From Sipunculus nudus (lineage: Eukaryota > Annelida > Sipuncula > Golfingiida > Sipunculidae), in NCBI GenBank assembly GCA_026874595.1, contig CM049313.1:43864659-43928658 (forward strand): a stretch of 64,000 bases of DNA, written 5' to 3'. A program made the position numbers and the translations under genes. Positions 36,841 to 50,748 of this stretch are shown here, piece by piece; within the stretch, counting starts at the first letter, position 1, and each line of letters opens with the position of its first letter. A model generated the notes under the pieces. It had not been told where the DNA came from, did not search any database, and saw only the letters and a program-made list of their open reading frames with translations.

Positions 36841-37616
36841 TGCAGGTTGCACCCCCAAAATCTTGACCCCACAATTGGAGTCATATGACCAACATCTGTA
36901 CTTCATTTGGTGACAAAAGCTCCATCATGCCATTCCTGAGACAGTTTATGGATTAGCATCTGGATAACAGTTACATTGTAAAAATCTAACTAAGTCCAGA
37001 CTGATATAAAAAGAGGGCAATCCTTTTTCTAATATTTTAATCTTCATTACATAGAATTCAAGTTATGACTTACAAGATTTATACAGTATCACTTTCTGCT
37101 GACCGGTTTGTTTAATAAAATGAAGGCACTGATCATCTCCATGAACAGGAATGTTCCTGAAAGTCAACATGTAAATATTAACAACTATATTACAGAAAGA
37201 CGCGGAGTGTATTTACATACATTTACATGAAAGCTCAAAACAATATCATTAAGTATCTTCATTTTAGTCGTGCTGATTTTTGGATCATGAAATTGGCAGA
37301 AACAGCCTACATTTTACACTTATACAATAGCTGAATCTGCACTGCATAATATACAAATGAAAGGCATTAAGTTTGCAAATTAATAGTATGAGACATGGAG
37401 TATAAAGTGGTTGATTCTGCAGTGTATATGTTGTATATTTAAGAGCATGTGGCAAAGTTTTTGAGTGTCCATAACTGTCCTATATTTGCTTGAATAATGA
37501 ATGTTTGGTTAAAATCCAAATCAGGAAACAAAAGCATAATATGAATGCCTCATTAAAGCAGCTGTTTGAATCACCATATGAATCAGGGTTTAACCAAGTG
37601 CACCTGGGTCAAAGGG

Positions 37617-40600
37617 TCATGAAAGATCATCGTCTCCAATCAAATCAATTTGTTCATTCTCTATCAAAAGGTCATCTTCATCTATATGCCCACCCAAAGC
37701 CCCTCTCATTTCTGGTTCCAGTATTTTAGGAGACAAAGTCAGCATGAACATATCTTTCGTGACACCCTTGCTTGGTTGCGGCTTCATCATTGGAGACGGC
37801 ATTGCAACATCTTTCAAGAGCTCCTCTTCATCCTCCTCAAGGTTTAACCACGATTTCACACTCTGCTGTGACCTGATTGAACTATTCTTATCTGTAGCTG
37901 TGATCCGCTCAGATACCGTAGGTGTTTTCTCCTCTCCATTCAGACCTAACAATATTGAATGTTTATCATCCCTGTTTACAAAAACAGGGTCTGCTGGGAG
38001 AGTGGTACCATGAAGGGGCTCTTTATCACTTGTTTCTCCAGACATGTCCAAAAGCAAGTTCCTAGAGCTACTGATCAACTCATCCTCATTCTGAAGCCCT
38101 GCAGACCTACAGGTGCTAGACTCCTGTGGTACATCCATAGATGTCTTTGACAAGATCGAATGATGTGACCCTTGTGACAACATTGACCTGGGGCTGTCCA
38201 TCATCAGGTCAAGACCTTTCTGCATATTCATAAGCCGAGCACATCCCGCGCTGATGCTACGGTTTCCAAGTCCTGATATATCTGGCAGCAGACTCACTGT
38301 GTCCGGTTCTTCATTCCTCACCCCACATGGTTTTAGGATTTCATCTAAGTTAGGACATACATTTTCCTCATCCTCATCATCTGAAAGCTCCAATGTGTAT
38401 TTCCTGCTGATTGATTTAGGTTTCTCTGCCCTTGGTGAAACAAACCAACCATAGCTTTTCTGCTCTTTTTCCTCTTTCAGTGCCTCTGCCTTTTGTAAGT
38501 CTTGCAGCAGAGACAGCTTCACCGACCCTTGCGTGTCTGGTTCTTCCTGATCAGACTGCTGAAGTGTTGACTCCAAACGTTCCTCATTGTCTACACCCTC
38601 TCGGCACACAGAAAACGAAGCTTTTGTATCACCTAAAATATCGTCCTCAGATAACAATGCATCTCGATATTTCTTTATTCTATCTACAAGATTGTCGTGG
38701 TCATTAAGGGTGCTGCATTCTGACTCTAGTGACACTGGGTCTCCTAACACAGGTTTACTGATAATAATCTCTGTTGTTGGTCCCTTCACACTGGTGCTTT
38801 TGTCTAATTCGAGTTGTGCAGGTGGTTTAGCTAAACTACTATCATGTGACCCTTCTGCGCCAGAACTTCTTAGCGAGCTGTTTTTGTCTGATAAACTGAA
38901 CTGTATCAAGTCCTGTTCAGTAACACTAGGGAAGTTCTGTGGGGATATTCCCCTGATCCCCAAACCTAGGAGGTCATCTACGTATGAAGCACTCAACTTC
39001 TGACTATCTTCATTTTGTTTAATACTTTTGGATAATTTGGCACTATTGGGAAAATTGTTGTTTACATTTTTAAATGTCACCTCTTCATGATCTTTTGAAT
39101 CTGAAAAAAAAGGTAAAAATAACAATTAGGGTTAAATTACAATCTCAGGCTTTACACAGACTGGTCATCCCCCCTGTTACTCTTATTGAATAATATGTCA
39201 AATTTTGCTCCCTCTATGTTCCCACTTCATCGACCTCTTATGCCATTGAGACTATTTTGAAGTAGCCATGTATTCATTGCAAGAAAAATTGATACCAGCC
39301 CAGCTAGGACTGCCAGAGTCAATATAGTTTCATTTCCTTTTGACTGACAGGTAACAGGCCCAGACCCTGCCTGCATAGTCCACAGGCTCAGCAAGACAGC
39401 CTGACACCCCGCCGGGCTGCCGGGCTGGTTAGCTGTCAGTCAAAACAAAATGCAAAATCCTATGATTTTATAAGAGTACACCCTGTCCACCCCTCGTTTT
39501 TATTTTCAAATCAATTTTACAAAGACTTTGGTGTGAGATTTTAGTGGATTACAGTCTCATAAAATTGTCTGATGATGAGGCAACATCTGATAAAATTAAC
39601 TTTATTCACCAACCATTGTACAAATGGTTATTAAAGCTAATATGGTCTTTATAACACAATTGAAGTTTGTAACGCCATTTTCTGATTCTCCGTCAGCAGT
39701 ATCCCTATTAGCATTGTACTGTTCTTTTTTTTTATCTAAGGATAGAAAAATCTGTTTTTTTTTTCATTCCTGTTCACTTGCATCACTTGGACACAAACTC
39801 AGCCCACAGATTTGAACAATTTCAGGGTTAACACATCTTATATTACTACATCAAAACTGTCTTAAATTTACCTCAGCAGCACATGTCTGTGACATATAAT
39901 TATGCATTTATGTTGCAAACGGCACGAGCCAGACCCATCAGGTTCATGTGACTTGTTAATTAGAAGAGGATCTGAATAAAGGGTTTCTGAGATAAAGACT
40001 CACACCCGAAGAATCCACAGATGGAGAGACATATGGCTGTAGGGTTAAATTGAGGTGATCAGGGGACAGTGAAGGGGAAAATGAAAAACACCCAACCTAC
40101 CCAAGCATTCATCTGAGAAGAGTTTGGCCACTATTTTATCAGCAGCGTTGTCAGTGAACTTTGAGCCTGGATCATGTGCAAGCCTTCCATTTGGTGGATC
40201 TCTCTGCTGGCTGATCGTTCCAACTGGCCCCACAGTGCCAACTGGAGAATGTTTTAACTTGTCTCTTGTGACAAAACCATCCTCTCCTGTTCAAATAGAA
40301 CAAACATTTTCATAACAAATTTCATTATATATCGACAAACAGACAAAGGATTTAGATCACACACATCTTAATAAGATTTTCATGAAATGGATATAGTTAT
40401 GCTTCACAATAATTAAAGAAATAAAGCATAGTCCAGTAAAATTTTTCAGGCTGTGGCTTGAAATGAATGTTCCATGCAAAAAACGATGGAAACAAAATGA
40501 ACCATCCTCTAAACTGACAACTACCCTAACATGTAAGACATTTTTCACTCTAAATAACCACTATGTAAATTAATTACAATCATCTTAACAGGCTGCATAG

Positions 40601-42016
40601 CTATGCTTGCAATATTACCCCAATAAACCAGGTGGCTATTTAACTTACTTTATAGTTTGTAAGTCTGCAATATAATCCTCATTAATTCCATTTTTTTTTT
40701 CTTTAGTAAAATTAGCCACCCACCACCCTCCCACCTCCATATCTGCCCAGTTTGGCTGAAATAAATAACACTAATACATACCTAGCAGATCATCAGTGAA
40801 CAGTTTCGTTGCAATCTTGTCAACTTTTTTATTATCTTCTCTGGACTGCCTCGTTCCAGATGCTGGCACCCTGCAAATTCTGGCAGACGTTTGGACTTTT
40901 CTGTCGTCCATCAATGACGGGGAGTGTCCTAACCTGTCCTTACTCAAAAACACTTCCTCACCTGGATAATTAAATTTTAACAGTTTATTAAATCACTAAT
41001 TTAAGCCACTCAAACAATAAGGCAAATCAAGCCTCTTATCGGAATAGAATAATGTCAAAACTTTATTAATAAATTCACAAATGCTACGTTTATAGTTACA
41101 CTTACGCCCAGTAGGCATATACAGTGAAACCTCGTTGTGTTGAACTTGCTTAAGTCAAATACCCCGCTTTTGTCGAAGTTCTGGACAACTCTAGTTAAAT
41201 TATTACCAAATAAAACCTGCTTGTTTTGAACCTCAGATGTGTCAAAGTTTTCTGAGGGTCCTTCAACTTCGACACAAGGTTTCATTGTATATTGGGCTGG
41301 TAATTCTACTAGAGTAGTCACAAGTCACATGGGGTAATGAACTGCAATAGTCATCCATCCAGTTACACTGATATGGTGGTAAACAGACAGTTATCTTAAC
41401 ATTAGGCTACGAGTGATGAATTAACACAAATATACATGTGAACTCACAAACCTATGTGTAAATCCATTTCTATGGTAACAAGACATTTTCTGTGTCCTGA
41501 CAAGGTTGGCTTTTGACAAAAACATGCAATATGCTGAGTTACGATGCATTTTTTTCCATTAAAAATTACAGTGCAGTTCTCGTTACTGCTGAGTGTGGTA
41601 CTCTGACATATTGATAGAGACTCATGTCAGCGGGCCAGGAACATGCAAGGGAATACAGAGTCTGACAAATGATCCAGGTAAATGAGACCAAAACAAAGCT
41701 CTTATTTGGTCACTGGCAGATTTAGAAAGTGAATGGGCATCAAATATACAAAATTATATTGTTAAGTATATATGCCTGTGACATAGATTCTGTGGACAAC
41801 CTTTGAAATCTGTTCAAAATTTCAGAAGCTTCTATAAATCATATTTTGTGATTGAATAATCGCATCTGGAATTTCCATTTCAATTTCTCTGTAGTAACTC
41901 ATATTTCACATTTTGTCAGTTTTTAAGCACTTTTAAAGGGTGTATAATGAGAATGAAAAGTAACACTGACCATGATCTGATTTTATAAGGTGTCCAGATA
42001 ACTCAACCCCCGCCAT
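37617..42016 (-). CDS. four-exon acidic protein of unknown function (631 aa)
   Basis: Coding exons in transcript order: 42016-41971, 40961-40782, 40286-40101, 39100-37617. All introns are phase 1 with standard GT..AG ends, and the total is 632 codons including TGA. The start ATG (42016) has A at -3 and G at +4, with an in-frame TAA upstream. Exons 2 (residues 16-75) and 3 (76-137) are duplicated. Both begin GE(E/D).F..(K/R)D(K/R)L.HSP and end DKI..KLF(T/S)D..L. The last exon (138-631) is Ser/Asp/Glu-rich, probably disordered, with DDLLGLG, EDDILGD, the acidic run SDDEDEE, and an acidic C-terminus ending IGDDDLS. No signal peptide, membrane segment or enzymatic motif is visible. Reminiscent of acidic cilium/trafficking scaffolds, but I do not recognise a family. 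Transcription is opposite to the flanking paralogues. Confidence 0.8.
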
Positions 42017-42164
42017 TGTTCTTCTGGGGCGTCTGGATGCTTTTGAGGCCGTGGTCTTGATTTAAATGACAAAATCCAATAAAACTTTGTTCAACAAATT
42101 AATTAGATGCAAAATTTAAGAAAAAGTAAGGAGATATCACCTTAAACTTAAAACAGATGAATTA

Positions 42165-42810
42165 AACAAGGGACCTATGGGTCACGGCGCTCAGCTGATC
42201 ATGATTGAACTATAAATGTATCACCATTGTGATACTATATTTAGTCGACAAACCTTATGAATATCATGGACCTATTAGGCTATTATAAAGGAATATAATG
42301 TCATATGTGAGTAAATCATGTATGAAATTACCTGACTGATGGATTAATATGGAGTAAAAATAGTGGTTTATTTTTTATTTATTTGGGAGCTGTTGAAAAT
42401 AGCAATATATTTGAGCAAATATGAATGCAATGACAGTACACTAAGCAGTGGTAGAATGATGATAAGGCTATTTGTTGAAGGATCTATAGTGTATGGAAGT
42501 CCGCAAGATTTCAATTTGACATATATAATGTTATTATTAACTATGCTGAAGAGTGGATTTATGAATTGTGACTGTATGACATGATATCTCTTAGGTCTTG
42601 ACAAGGTACATTATATTGATGCCCACCACGTTTACATATTACACAATATTGACATAATTTCTGGCACGTACATAGGTAACAAACAGTTATACAATATATA
42701 AAAATATGAATATATCTGATTCAACTTGTTCTCGTTTACTGAGGCTGACATTGGGATGGGGTTCGGAGAAGGAAACAGTGTGGGCAGCAAGGAGGGTTGG
42801 ATGTAGAGAG
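42165..42810 (-). repeat. dispersed element ending in the conserved box, ~150 bp upstream of the minus-strand gene
   Basis: Inverted counterpart of 1695-2365. The box (42165-42198) reads on the minus strand as CAGCTGAGCGCCGTGACCC followed by ATAGGTCCCTTGTTT. Its edge lies about 150 bp upstream of the start codon of the 37617-42016 gene, so it may contribute to or limit that promoter. Small ORFs inside (42363-42604) occur on both strands and are not supported. Confidence 0.7.
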
Positions 42811-42899
42811 AAAAGGAGATAGAGAGAGAGGGACGGAGCATTCAACAGTACTTAAACACCTGGAAGGTTAAAATCTAAAATATTATGAAATGTAAATAA

Positions 42900-43550
42900 A
42901 GTCTGAGAGAAAGAGGTAATCTAGGCTATGGTTGGTTGATATGATTGAAGAAATTGTTGCAAATAATATTTTAAGATCTGACCTTGCGTTTTCATTGGAT
43001 ACCTTAATTAAACTTTTTTTTCTATTTTATGATATGTATACAGTTGCTATAAAATCCCCACTCCACAGGCGGAAGGACTTGATGGGGGGGGGGGGGGGGG
43101 GTTACGATGGGAGTTACAACGCCTCTGTCTCTCTGTATATATTTTCTTCAAATTATTAAATTTTATGCTATAGCAATAGCACTATTGTTGACAGTGCGAA
43201 GGAGCAAGGACTTAGTGGGGTGGGCCCAGGGGAAGGGGATGGTGGGAGTTACAATACCCTTGCATATACATATAGGATATGGATTTTAATTAATCAGAGC
43301 TTACAGGAAAAAAAAGTTTATTCATAATTATTAAATATTGAAAACAGGCAAGAAAACTAGAGAAACAAAGCAAATAATTTTAATTCCCATTCTTCTGAGC
43401 CAGGAAATTATGAACAATTTTTACATGAATTCCTTTTTTTATAACATCATTTTTTTCCAGGTTTGAAAATGTAACTATACATTTAGAGTATAACATATAT
43501 ATGTGAATATTTCAGTTGATTCACATTTCTTAATTGCATCAACATATATA
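42900..43550. other. G-run and related low-complexity sequence, no gene
   Basis: Carries a ~G18 run at about 43083-43100 followed by 'ttacgatgggagttacaa'. A related 'gtgggagttacaatacc' lies near 43243 and 'tgggaattacaac' near 43906, showing a dispersed repeat. No exon supported. Confidence 0.5.
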
Positions 43551-43617
43551 TCTAATAAATTAGGTTTATAGTACCTGTCAACAGAATGGGGTGGAGGGAG
43601 GAAGGGAGGCATAGGGG

Positions 43618-43682
43618 TGAGAGAGAGAGAAAGAGAGAGAGAAAAAGAGAGCTAGAAAGAGAGAAAGGGAAAGAGAGAGAGG
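43618..43682. repeat. (GA)n-rich microsatellite
   Basis: Imperfect GAGA/AAAG purine tract on the plus strand. Confidence 0.9.
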
Positions 43683-44642
43683 AGAAAGGCTCTCTGGTAA
43701 TTACTGCCTGACCCAGACACTCACAGAAGCAGTAGGCAAGGAGTGAAGGTGTTATGTAACAGCCTGGAACACTGTTAACCAATGACTTGATGTAAACATT
43801 CAAGACATGGTGCTACAAATATGGGTCACTGTGCTCAGCTGAAGTTGACCTTGAAGGTAAAAATCTAAAATAATAATGGAGATCAAGTCTAAGAGGCTGG
43901 AATGATGGGAATTACAACATCTCCGTATTAACATAGTGTATATACATATAGGATTTCCACTTAATTCAACAATACTTACAGGATTAAATAGTTCATTCAC
44001 AATTACATAATATTTTAAAAAGGACAGACAGACTGTTAGACAAACAAAGGTGATAATATATTTTAATATTTTAAAGTTTTTCATCTGCAATATTACACAT
44101 CTGAATACATAAGTTGCTTTCAAATTTCAGACTTTAATGGCTTAAATCCATACACATACAGCATATGAAAGTTATTTCAACAGTGCTTAAAGAAAAAATT
44201 TCATAATTAGTATATATATTTAATGATAATTGAGAGATGTTGGACAGACAAGAGCTGATCACTTTATGTTCCATTCTCCTGGGGCAAGAATATGTTTCAA
44301 TATTAGATCTTAATTTTTTCTAATCTAATTATCTTTCAAATTGAAAAAAATTGTTCACATTTGCAATAATAACTAATTAACGTTGATTCATAATTCTAAA
44401 TTGCATCATCATAAATCTCAATCTTGTCATGTAACACCACATCATGCATACAAATGTATATTTATATATTCATGGGGGGGGGGGGGGAGGGGGTGTGATA
44501 TGAGAACAATTGTACACCTGTCACAGCAGGGGATCTCCCCCAGTGACTGAAACAAATCAGGAACCCTGGCATAGCTGACTTCCAGTGACCTGAAGTGGCC
44601 TACCTGCATCTGGAACAAAGCAAGTGACTACAATAGAGCCTC

Positions 44643-44760
44643 AAGATAAAATTCAATAACTAGCCTAATTTTCAACCTTTTAGTTTCAAATTTCAGATTT
44701 AAGATAAAATTCAATAACTAGCCTAATTTTCAACCTTTTAGTTTCAAATTTCAGATTTAA
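44643..44760. repeat. two exact tandem copies of a 58-bp unit
   Basis: 'aagataaaattcaataacta' starts at 44643 and again at 44701. The whole unit through 'tttcaaatttcagattt' is duplicated without visible change, so it is recent. Confidence 0.9.
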
Positions 44761-46096
44761 ACACATTAAATACTTATGTTTACATTCTGAGAAAATTAAA
44801 TCAACAGTACTCACAGGAAAAAAATGTGCCATGGTCAAAGTTGGGTAAAATTTCAGGTACTGATTTTATGTTTATGCTAATACCTTATAAAATTTACAAA
44901 ATACAGATCTAATTTTGGGTATACAATTGAATCTTAATTAAACAAAGTTATACACTTGAAAAAAATTCTCTAGCTTCAATAATTTTCATGTAACCTGAGT
45001 AAATATTTTTCCTGATTTTTTACAAAGTCAATTTTGTTTGGGCACATAACTTAAAACAATTACGCAATACTGACATCATTTCTGGCATGTGCATAGCGAA
45101 TGTATAAAAAAATATGTATATTTTATATGATCAAAGTCAGATCAGTGGTTTTGATACTAGGCAGTCCTGAAGTGTAACAAAGGGTTTTTAATGAAAAAAT
45201 GAAGTTTTTCATTAATATCTCGAAGGAATTAAGTTCTGGTGACCAAATTCTTGGCATGGTAGGGGATTTTGGAGACATCTTACTGTATGCCTAATTTAAG
45301 GAACATAGAGCTGAAGCTGGGGAGCTGAGCTCTAGCAAACTGCATAACACTAGGTTGATGTAAACAATATGTGACATGGTGCTTGAATAAAATCTACAGT
45401 TTTTGATCAACTGGTTTCAAATTTTAAATGTTAACAGTTGAAATGCTAACAAAAACATGCTTTGAAAATTAAATCCACATCAATTACAGGAAAAAAACGT
45501 GCCATGGTCAAAGTTGGGCAAAGTTTAAGGTACCAATTTTTTATTTTTGCTAATATTTTAAAAAATTTAAAAGATTTTGAACAAATTTTGGGTATACAAT
45601 TTAATTTTGATTAATAAAAGTTATATTACTGGAAAAAAGTGCTTAGCTTTAACAAGTTTTGTGTTAAGTGATCAAATTTTTTTCCTGATTATTTACAAAA
45701 TGCATTATGTTTGGGCCCATAACTTTTTTAAATTATAAAATACAGACCCAATTTCTGGCATGTACATAGGAACTATATAGAGGATTATTTATGGTAAATA
45801 TGAGGAAAAACAGATGAGTGGTTTTGATATTAGGCAGTCCTGAAGTGTGAAAATAGAATTTTAATAAAAAATTGAGGTTTTTCCTTAATTTCTCAAAGGA
45901 ACGAAGTCGCAAAGACCCAGTTTTCGGCTTGGTAGGAGATCTTGGGGACATCTAACATTATGCTGAATTTTGGATTCCTAGGTCTTACCGTTTCAAAACG
46001 TGCCACATCTACGGACGGACGGACGGACGGACAGACGGACGGACGACGGACAATGGACCACGACTATAGCTCAGATGACTTATAGTCAGCTGAGCT
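44685..46096 (+). repeat. two successive family R1 copies
   Basis: Copies at about 44685-45330 and 45412-46096 share 'acgtgccatggtcaaagttg', 'ttgggtatacaatt', 'cctgatt.tttacaaa' and 'gtggttttgatattaggcag'. The second ends in a (GGAC)n tract (46013-46055) and 'agtcagctgagctaaaa'. Confidence 0.8.
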
Positions 46097-47089
46097 AAAA
46101 ATATATTTAAACTTGCATTATACATATCACAAGAATTCTCTTACCCATCTGTATTATTCTAAAATACTGGTGGTTTTACATTTTCTCTGCACTGCATGAC
46201 AACAAAAGACATCTTAAGATTTTCAGAAAAATAAATGAAATGCCAACATATACCTAGACTCAAAATTCCCACATACCTGATTAGAAATGCATCACTCGGA
46301 AGCACCTCTGCTGTCAAAGGTGCACAGTTATTCTCAAATCACTCCCCTTCCCACCCCACAGCAATATAAACATTAATTAGTCATCTCTACGGAAATATTG
46401 TGGTCTAGACACGTAAGTAATGTGCCAAGTGATATAATTAATATATTTACTCCTTTGGAAGAGTATATGTAGTTCTATAAACTCTTTTACCACATTCTTC
46501 GCTCTTAAAGACTTCGAATTGAAACCCGTGTGAAAAATTGTGAAACCTTTGACGTACCTCTTGTGAAATTCTTTTTACACTACGGGTTATCCAGTGGTTG
46601 AACTTGCAGTGCCATATATCGATTTGGAATGAAACTAAACTGGTCTTCAAGTGAAAAAATATTGAACAGGTCATGTTCTAGTATTAACAATGCAGCCCAA
46701 TAAGTCGGACTATGAACCAAATGTGGACATTATGTAAACCCAAATACGCCGTATTGAACGGGTCAGATCTATATCATGCCCACATCTACAAGTTTTGTTT
46801 GCTATATTTCAGGAGAGTAACATATATCGGTGTTAAGTATAGCAACCACAAGATTTTGTGGGGTTTGCGAGGAAAATGTACACACATGAGTCACAACACA
46901 TGGAAGTCTTCACAAGAGGAGTAAAACAATAAATTCATGAAGCAATAGCATTAACTTTTAAGTTGTGGACTTCTGAAATTGACATATCTTAAAAAAGAAA
47001 ATTTAACTACTCCATGAATGTTATGTACTGAGCACTCATCACAAGGAAGACTTTTTAAAGACAAAAAAGACAGGTGTTTTTACTTAATC

Positions 47090-47475
47090 AGATCTGCAAA
47101 CAAATTTCCAAGGAAACCATTCCGACAGACGGACTTACTGTCTCAAATTAATCTGTTTTATGCGTTGGTAAACCTGTGTGTGTGAGTAAACACAGTTTAA
47201 GTGCGTCTGATTACCATAAAAAGACTGCTGATCAGAGGTCTGACCTTATCCATGCACGAAACCTCCAAACAACGAGAAGAAATATGAGAGAAGAAACACG
47301 GGATGACGTCCTGAAAAATCTTTGACGTTGCGCGGTACCTCTACCAGGTGTATGGCCTGCGCGCCATGTATACCTTTGCGCCACCGATCGCGCCCGGAGC
47401 AGGCTTACTTCTGCCCATATGCAAGCGGTTTTAGATCACAATTTTTGCGGATACTATATAATATGTTAAGGGGTA
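47090..47475 (+). repeat. family R3 copy in block B
   Basis: Counterpart of 19020-19450, including 'ctttgcgccaccgatcgcgc' near 47368. The same family is found at 4620-4920. Confidence 0.75.
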
Positions 47476-47489
47476 AATATTTCATGTAT

Positions 47490-49090
47490 ATGGAACATAC
47501 CTGGTAGGAGATTGGGTTCGTTTAATGTGCGTGTGAAAATAATTTTCAAAATATCCAATTTTTAACTAAATGTAAGGAAAATTGGAGTAGGATGGTCGTG
47601 AGCCCAGATAAAATAACAAAAATTCCGTTATAATGAAGCCATTAAAAAAAAATATGTTACTTTTTAAGGAAAACTTTCAGAAGTTAATAATTTTCAGATG
47701 TTAATAACAAACCAAACTAAGGACTTTTAAAGAAATTAAAAAAAATTTGGAAAACATAATTAAATTTTAAACTTAATCTTTCTAGACGAAATTTGTCTCT
47801 AACCACTCAATTAAAATGCGGTATATTGCCAGTTGTTTCCCTAATATTAACAATTCTGCCATAGCTTATAAGGAAAAAGAAATTAGTCAACATTGCAATG
47901 ATAGCGAAGTTGAATATGAGAATAATTTTGCATGTCAGTGTCCATTTTATAAATAAAAGTACGCCTCGCGCATTATTATAGTAGTGTTTGCTCCGAAACA
48001 ACAAGTTCAATAACATGGCTGTACAGGAAAAAAATGTATATTTATTAAATATTTGATGATGTAAATATTAAGTAACAGCGCTCGATGTTAGACAGTCACC
48101 CTCATTTAGCCCCACATGAGTATGATTAATTTGTGGTTTAGGAGTGTATTAGGCCTGACACAACAATAGGTGCCATCTTGAAATGGTTCTGAGGTAAAAC
48201 TGAGCGAAGTGCAGAAAAATTGATATTTCTACCAAATTGCGCTGACGGGTATTTCCACCAAATTTCCCTCATTTCATGTCACCAGACCACATTTTCTTTT
48301 ACTGAGAGATTAGGTGCTTCTAAAGCTGTTTCCATGTGGGCGAAAATGCGTACAGTATGCGTGAACTATAGCAGGTCTTACTCATAATTAAGGAGGATGG
48401 AGTGACGTAGTTTTACCCCGAATCCCTGAGTTCACGCACACTCTAGATCTATGCGTGAAACACTTCCCTATTACATTCTATTTTAATTAATGGAGAAAAA
48501 AATTAAAACTGTTGGGGGAAAAAAAGACATGCATTGCTGCAAGTATTAAAATATCTTTGATTTTAAAATGTACCTTTTCACGGGTCTGAATTTCAAAATA
48601 GGGTTATTTTGTATTTGTGATGGGACCGGACGTTTAAGTAGCCTAGTCACTTCAGTCCTGATCGAGACTAGAGCTAAGATTCCTTAAGTACGGAATGCGG
48701 AATGATCTTGTAGCACGTGGACAGAAACCATCTTTCTGAAGCAAGGTGCAGCGTCTGTTGGGAATGCTAGTAGGCCTAATTGTTTTACCAATAAACCAAA
48801 GTAAAATAATTAACTGTCATATCGATGTGGTCTCCTAATTACTAAAGGTTAAAAAAATCTCTGGTATGTTTCTTTGGGCTCGACATAGTTTCTCTTGTGA
48901 AAAATTAATTGTTGGACATTGATCAGGGAAAACAGTCATTAGATCGCTTAGGTTGTGATAGCCTAATTCGTGCTGCCCTCTGCAGGATGCTACGGAAGTT
49001 ATTATTTAAAGAATATCCTACTACACCATAATATATTACCTGCAAGATATAAACGGTGGCGAATACAAGGTAAAAGTTAAAGGTATTAAG
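47490..49090. other. B-specific ~1.6 kb, no gene seen
   Basis: Lies between 'catgtatatggaaca' (47484) and 'aaccttggattaaattcgac' (49091). In copy A the two flanks nearly abut at 19470-19500. AT-rich with a few 60-70 codon ORFs and no splice or domain support. It could be an insertion in B or a deletion in A. Confidence 0.6.
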
Positions 49091-50090
49091 AACCTTGGAT
49101 TAAATTCGACATCTGCAACAGAATATGATTCATATTTTTCTCTAGATATATTCGAAATATTTTAAATTCATTTATTCAGATAGTTTTTACGGTCGTTATA
49201 AGGCCTAATTCCAAAGCGGGCACTGGGCGTTGATTCAACGTTAATTCAACGTTTTCAACGTGTTTTTTTTTTCATGATATAGCCTACCTATTTAAAATAC
49301 CATGTATACTAAAAAAGCGGGGAAAAATAAATAACTGTAGTCTGAACAACAAATTTATTTTGTCTGAAAAAACAGCTTTTCAAATTACTTATATGTGCAG
49401 CGCCATAACTATGAGTTTATAGAGCCATTTTCTTTTTAATATTTTTTTCAGCACCCAAAAATAACAAGGTATTCTGACTAAAATTCTAAAGGAAGATGAA
49501 GCCAAGTACTTTGTTCGGTAATATTTAGCAAATGCACCATTTATAGCCTTGTAGCAAGAAGGCAGTAAAGGCAGTAAAGGCCTTTTATTTCTTAAAAATA
49601 TAATCATAAAAAGAACAGCATCTTTTTTTTTTACTTTTTTTCTTTATGAATTTTATTTCTATCATTAAATTTTTTTTAAAGCTATTTATTTATATATTTA
49701 TCACACATCATGATACATAAAGTGGAAACAATTTTTTTTATATAAATTTGAAAAACTTAAATTTTTCTTGGTGTCGAAAATTTGTTATTTTTTTTTACAC
49801 TTTCCGGGACAAATTTAAAAGAAGTGAAAGTGCAAGTGTACAGCTGGCATTATTCTTTATATCTAAAAATATTTTTATACAAAAACTAAACTTTATTCAT
49901 ATCAAAATATTTTTTTTCACCGAGAAAACTTAGAAATATCCAAGTAGGCCTATATAGATAGGTCCAAGAAGGAAGGGGTTCAGGTCCCAAAAAACTGGGT
50001 TTGAAACCCTATAGAAGGTTGTTGCGGCGCAAAAGGCGGTGGGTGGGTGGGGGTGGGGGGGGGGGGGACCCCATATGCTTTAAATTTGAA

Positions 50091-50575
50091 CCGCATCAAC
50101 TGTTTAGGGTTTTAAACCAATTTTCCCGACCTGGACCCTTCCCTCTCGTGGCCTGAGGATTTTTTTTTTCAGTGTTTTTTTGTAGTCTTCCTAGGTTGGA
50201 GCCTTCCCTCTAAAAACTCCTGGATCCGCCCCTGATACCCGTGTATGTATGTACAAGTTTGATATAAACACAACACGTGCACAAAATTAACTTGGACACC
50301 AGAGAAACTTTGTATCATTTTCTGGTAAGGCCATGAGCCGCATCAACTTGAGGGGTTTAAACCAATTTCCAAGCCTGGACCCTTCCCTCTCGTGGCCGGA
50401 GGACTTATTTTCAGTGTTTCTTTTAAGTCTTCTTTGGTTGGACCCTTCCCTCTAAAAACTCCTGGAACCGCCCCTGATACCCGTATTTGTATCTACAAGT
50501 GTATGTATACACAACACATGCACAAAATTTACTTGGACACAAGAGGAACTTTGTATCATTTTCTGGTAAGGCAAT
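50091..50575 (+). repeat. tandem duplication, ~247-bp unit
   Basis: 'ccgcatcaact' starts at 50091 and 50338. Both units continue with 'ggacccttccctctcgtggc', 'ctcctgga.ccgcccctgat' and 'cttggacac'. Copy A has the equivalent sequence once (about 21795-22020). This lies just upstream of the gene B promoter. Confidence 0.9.
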
Positions 50576-50728
50576 GAAAATGTATATCTTTGTGATACTT
50601 TAAATATGAATAATCATGAGTCTACTAGACGTGCGACTTGCGTATATGACAGATTAATGCGTTTGACGTTCCGTTATCATATGTAAAGTTTACATAATTT
50701 TAACTGGTGACAAGACACCATGAACTGA

Positions 50729-50736
50729 GCATGCGC
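50729..50736 (+). promoter_or_regulatory. NRF1-like half site GCATGCGC (gene B)
   Basis: Paralogous to 22184-22191, 77 bp upstream of the gene B start. Confidence 0.35.
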
Positions 50737-50748
50737 TGTCATACTTGT

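Noticed and set aside
37650-39003. Plus-strand ORFs of up to 138 codons
   Set aside because: They are shadows of the 502-codon minus-strand exon, which has matching splice phases and a coherent acidic composition.
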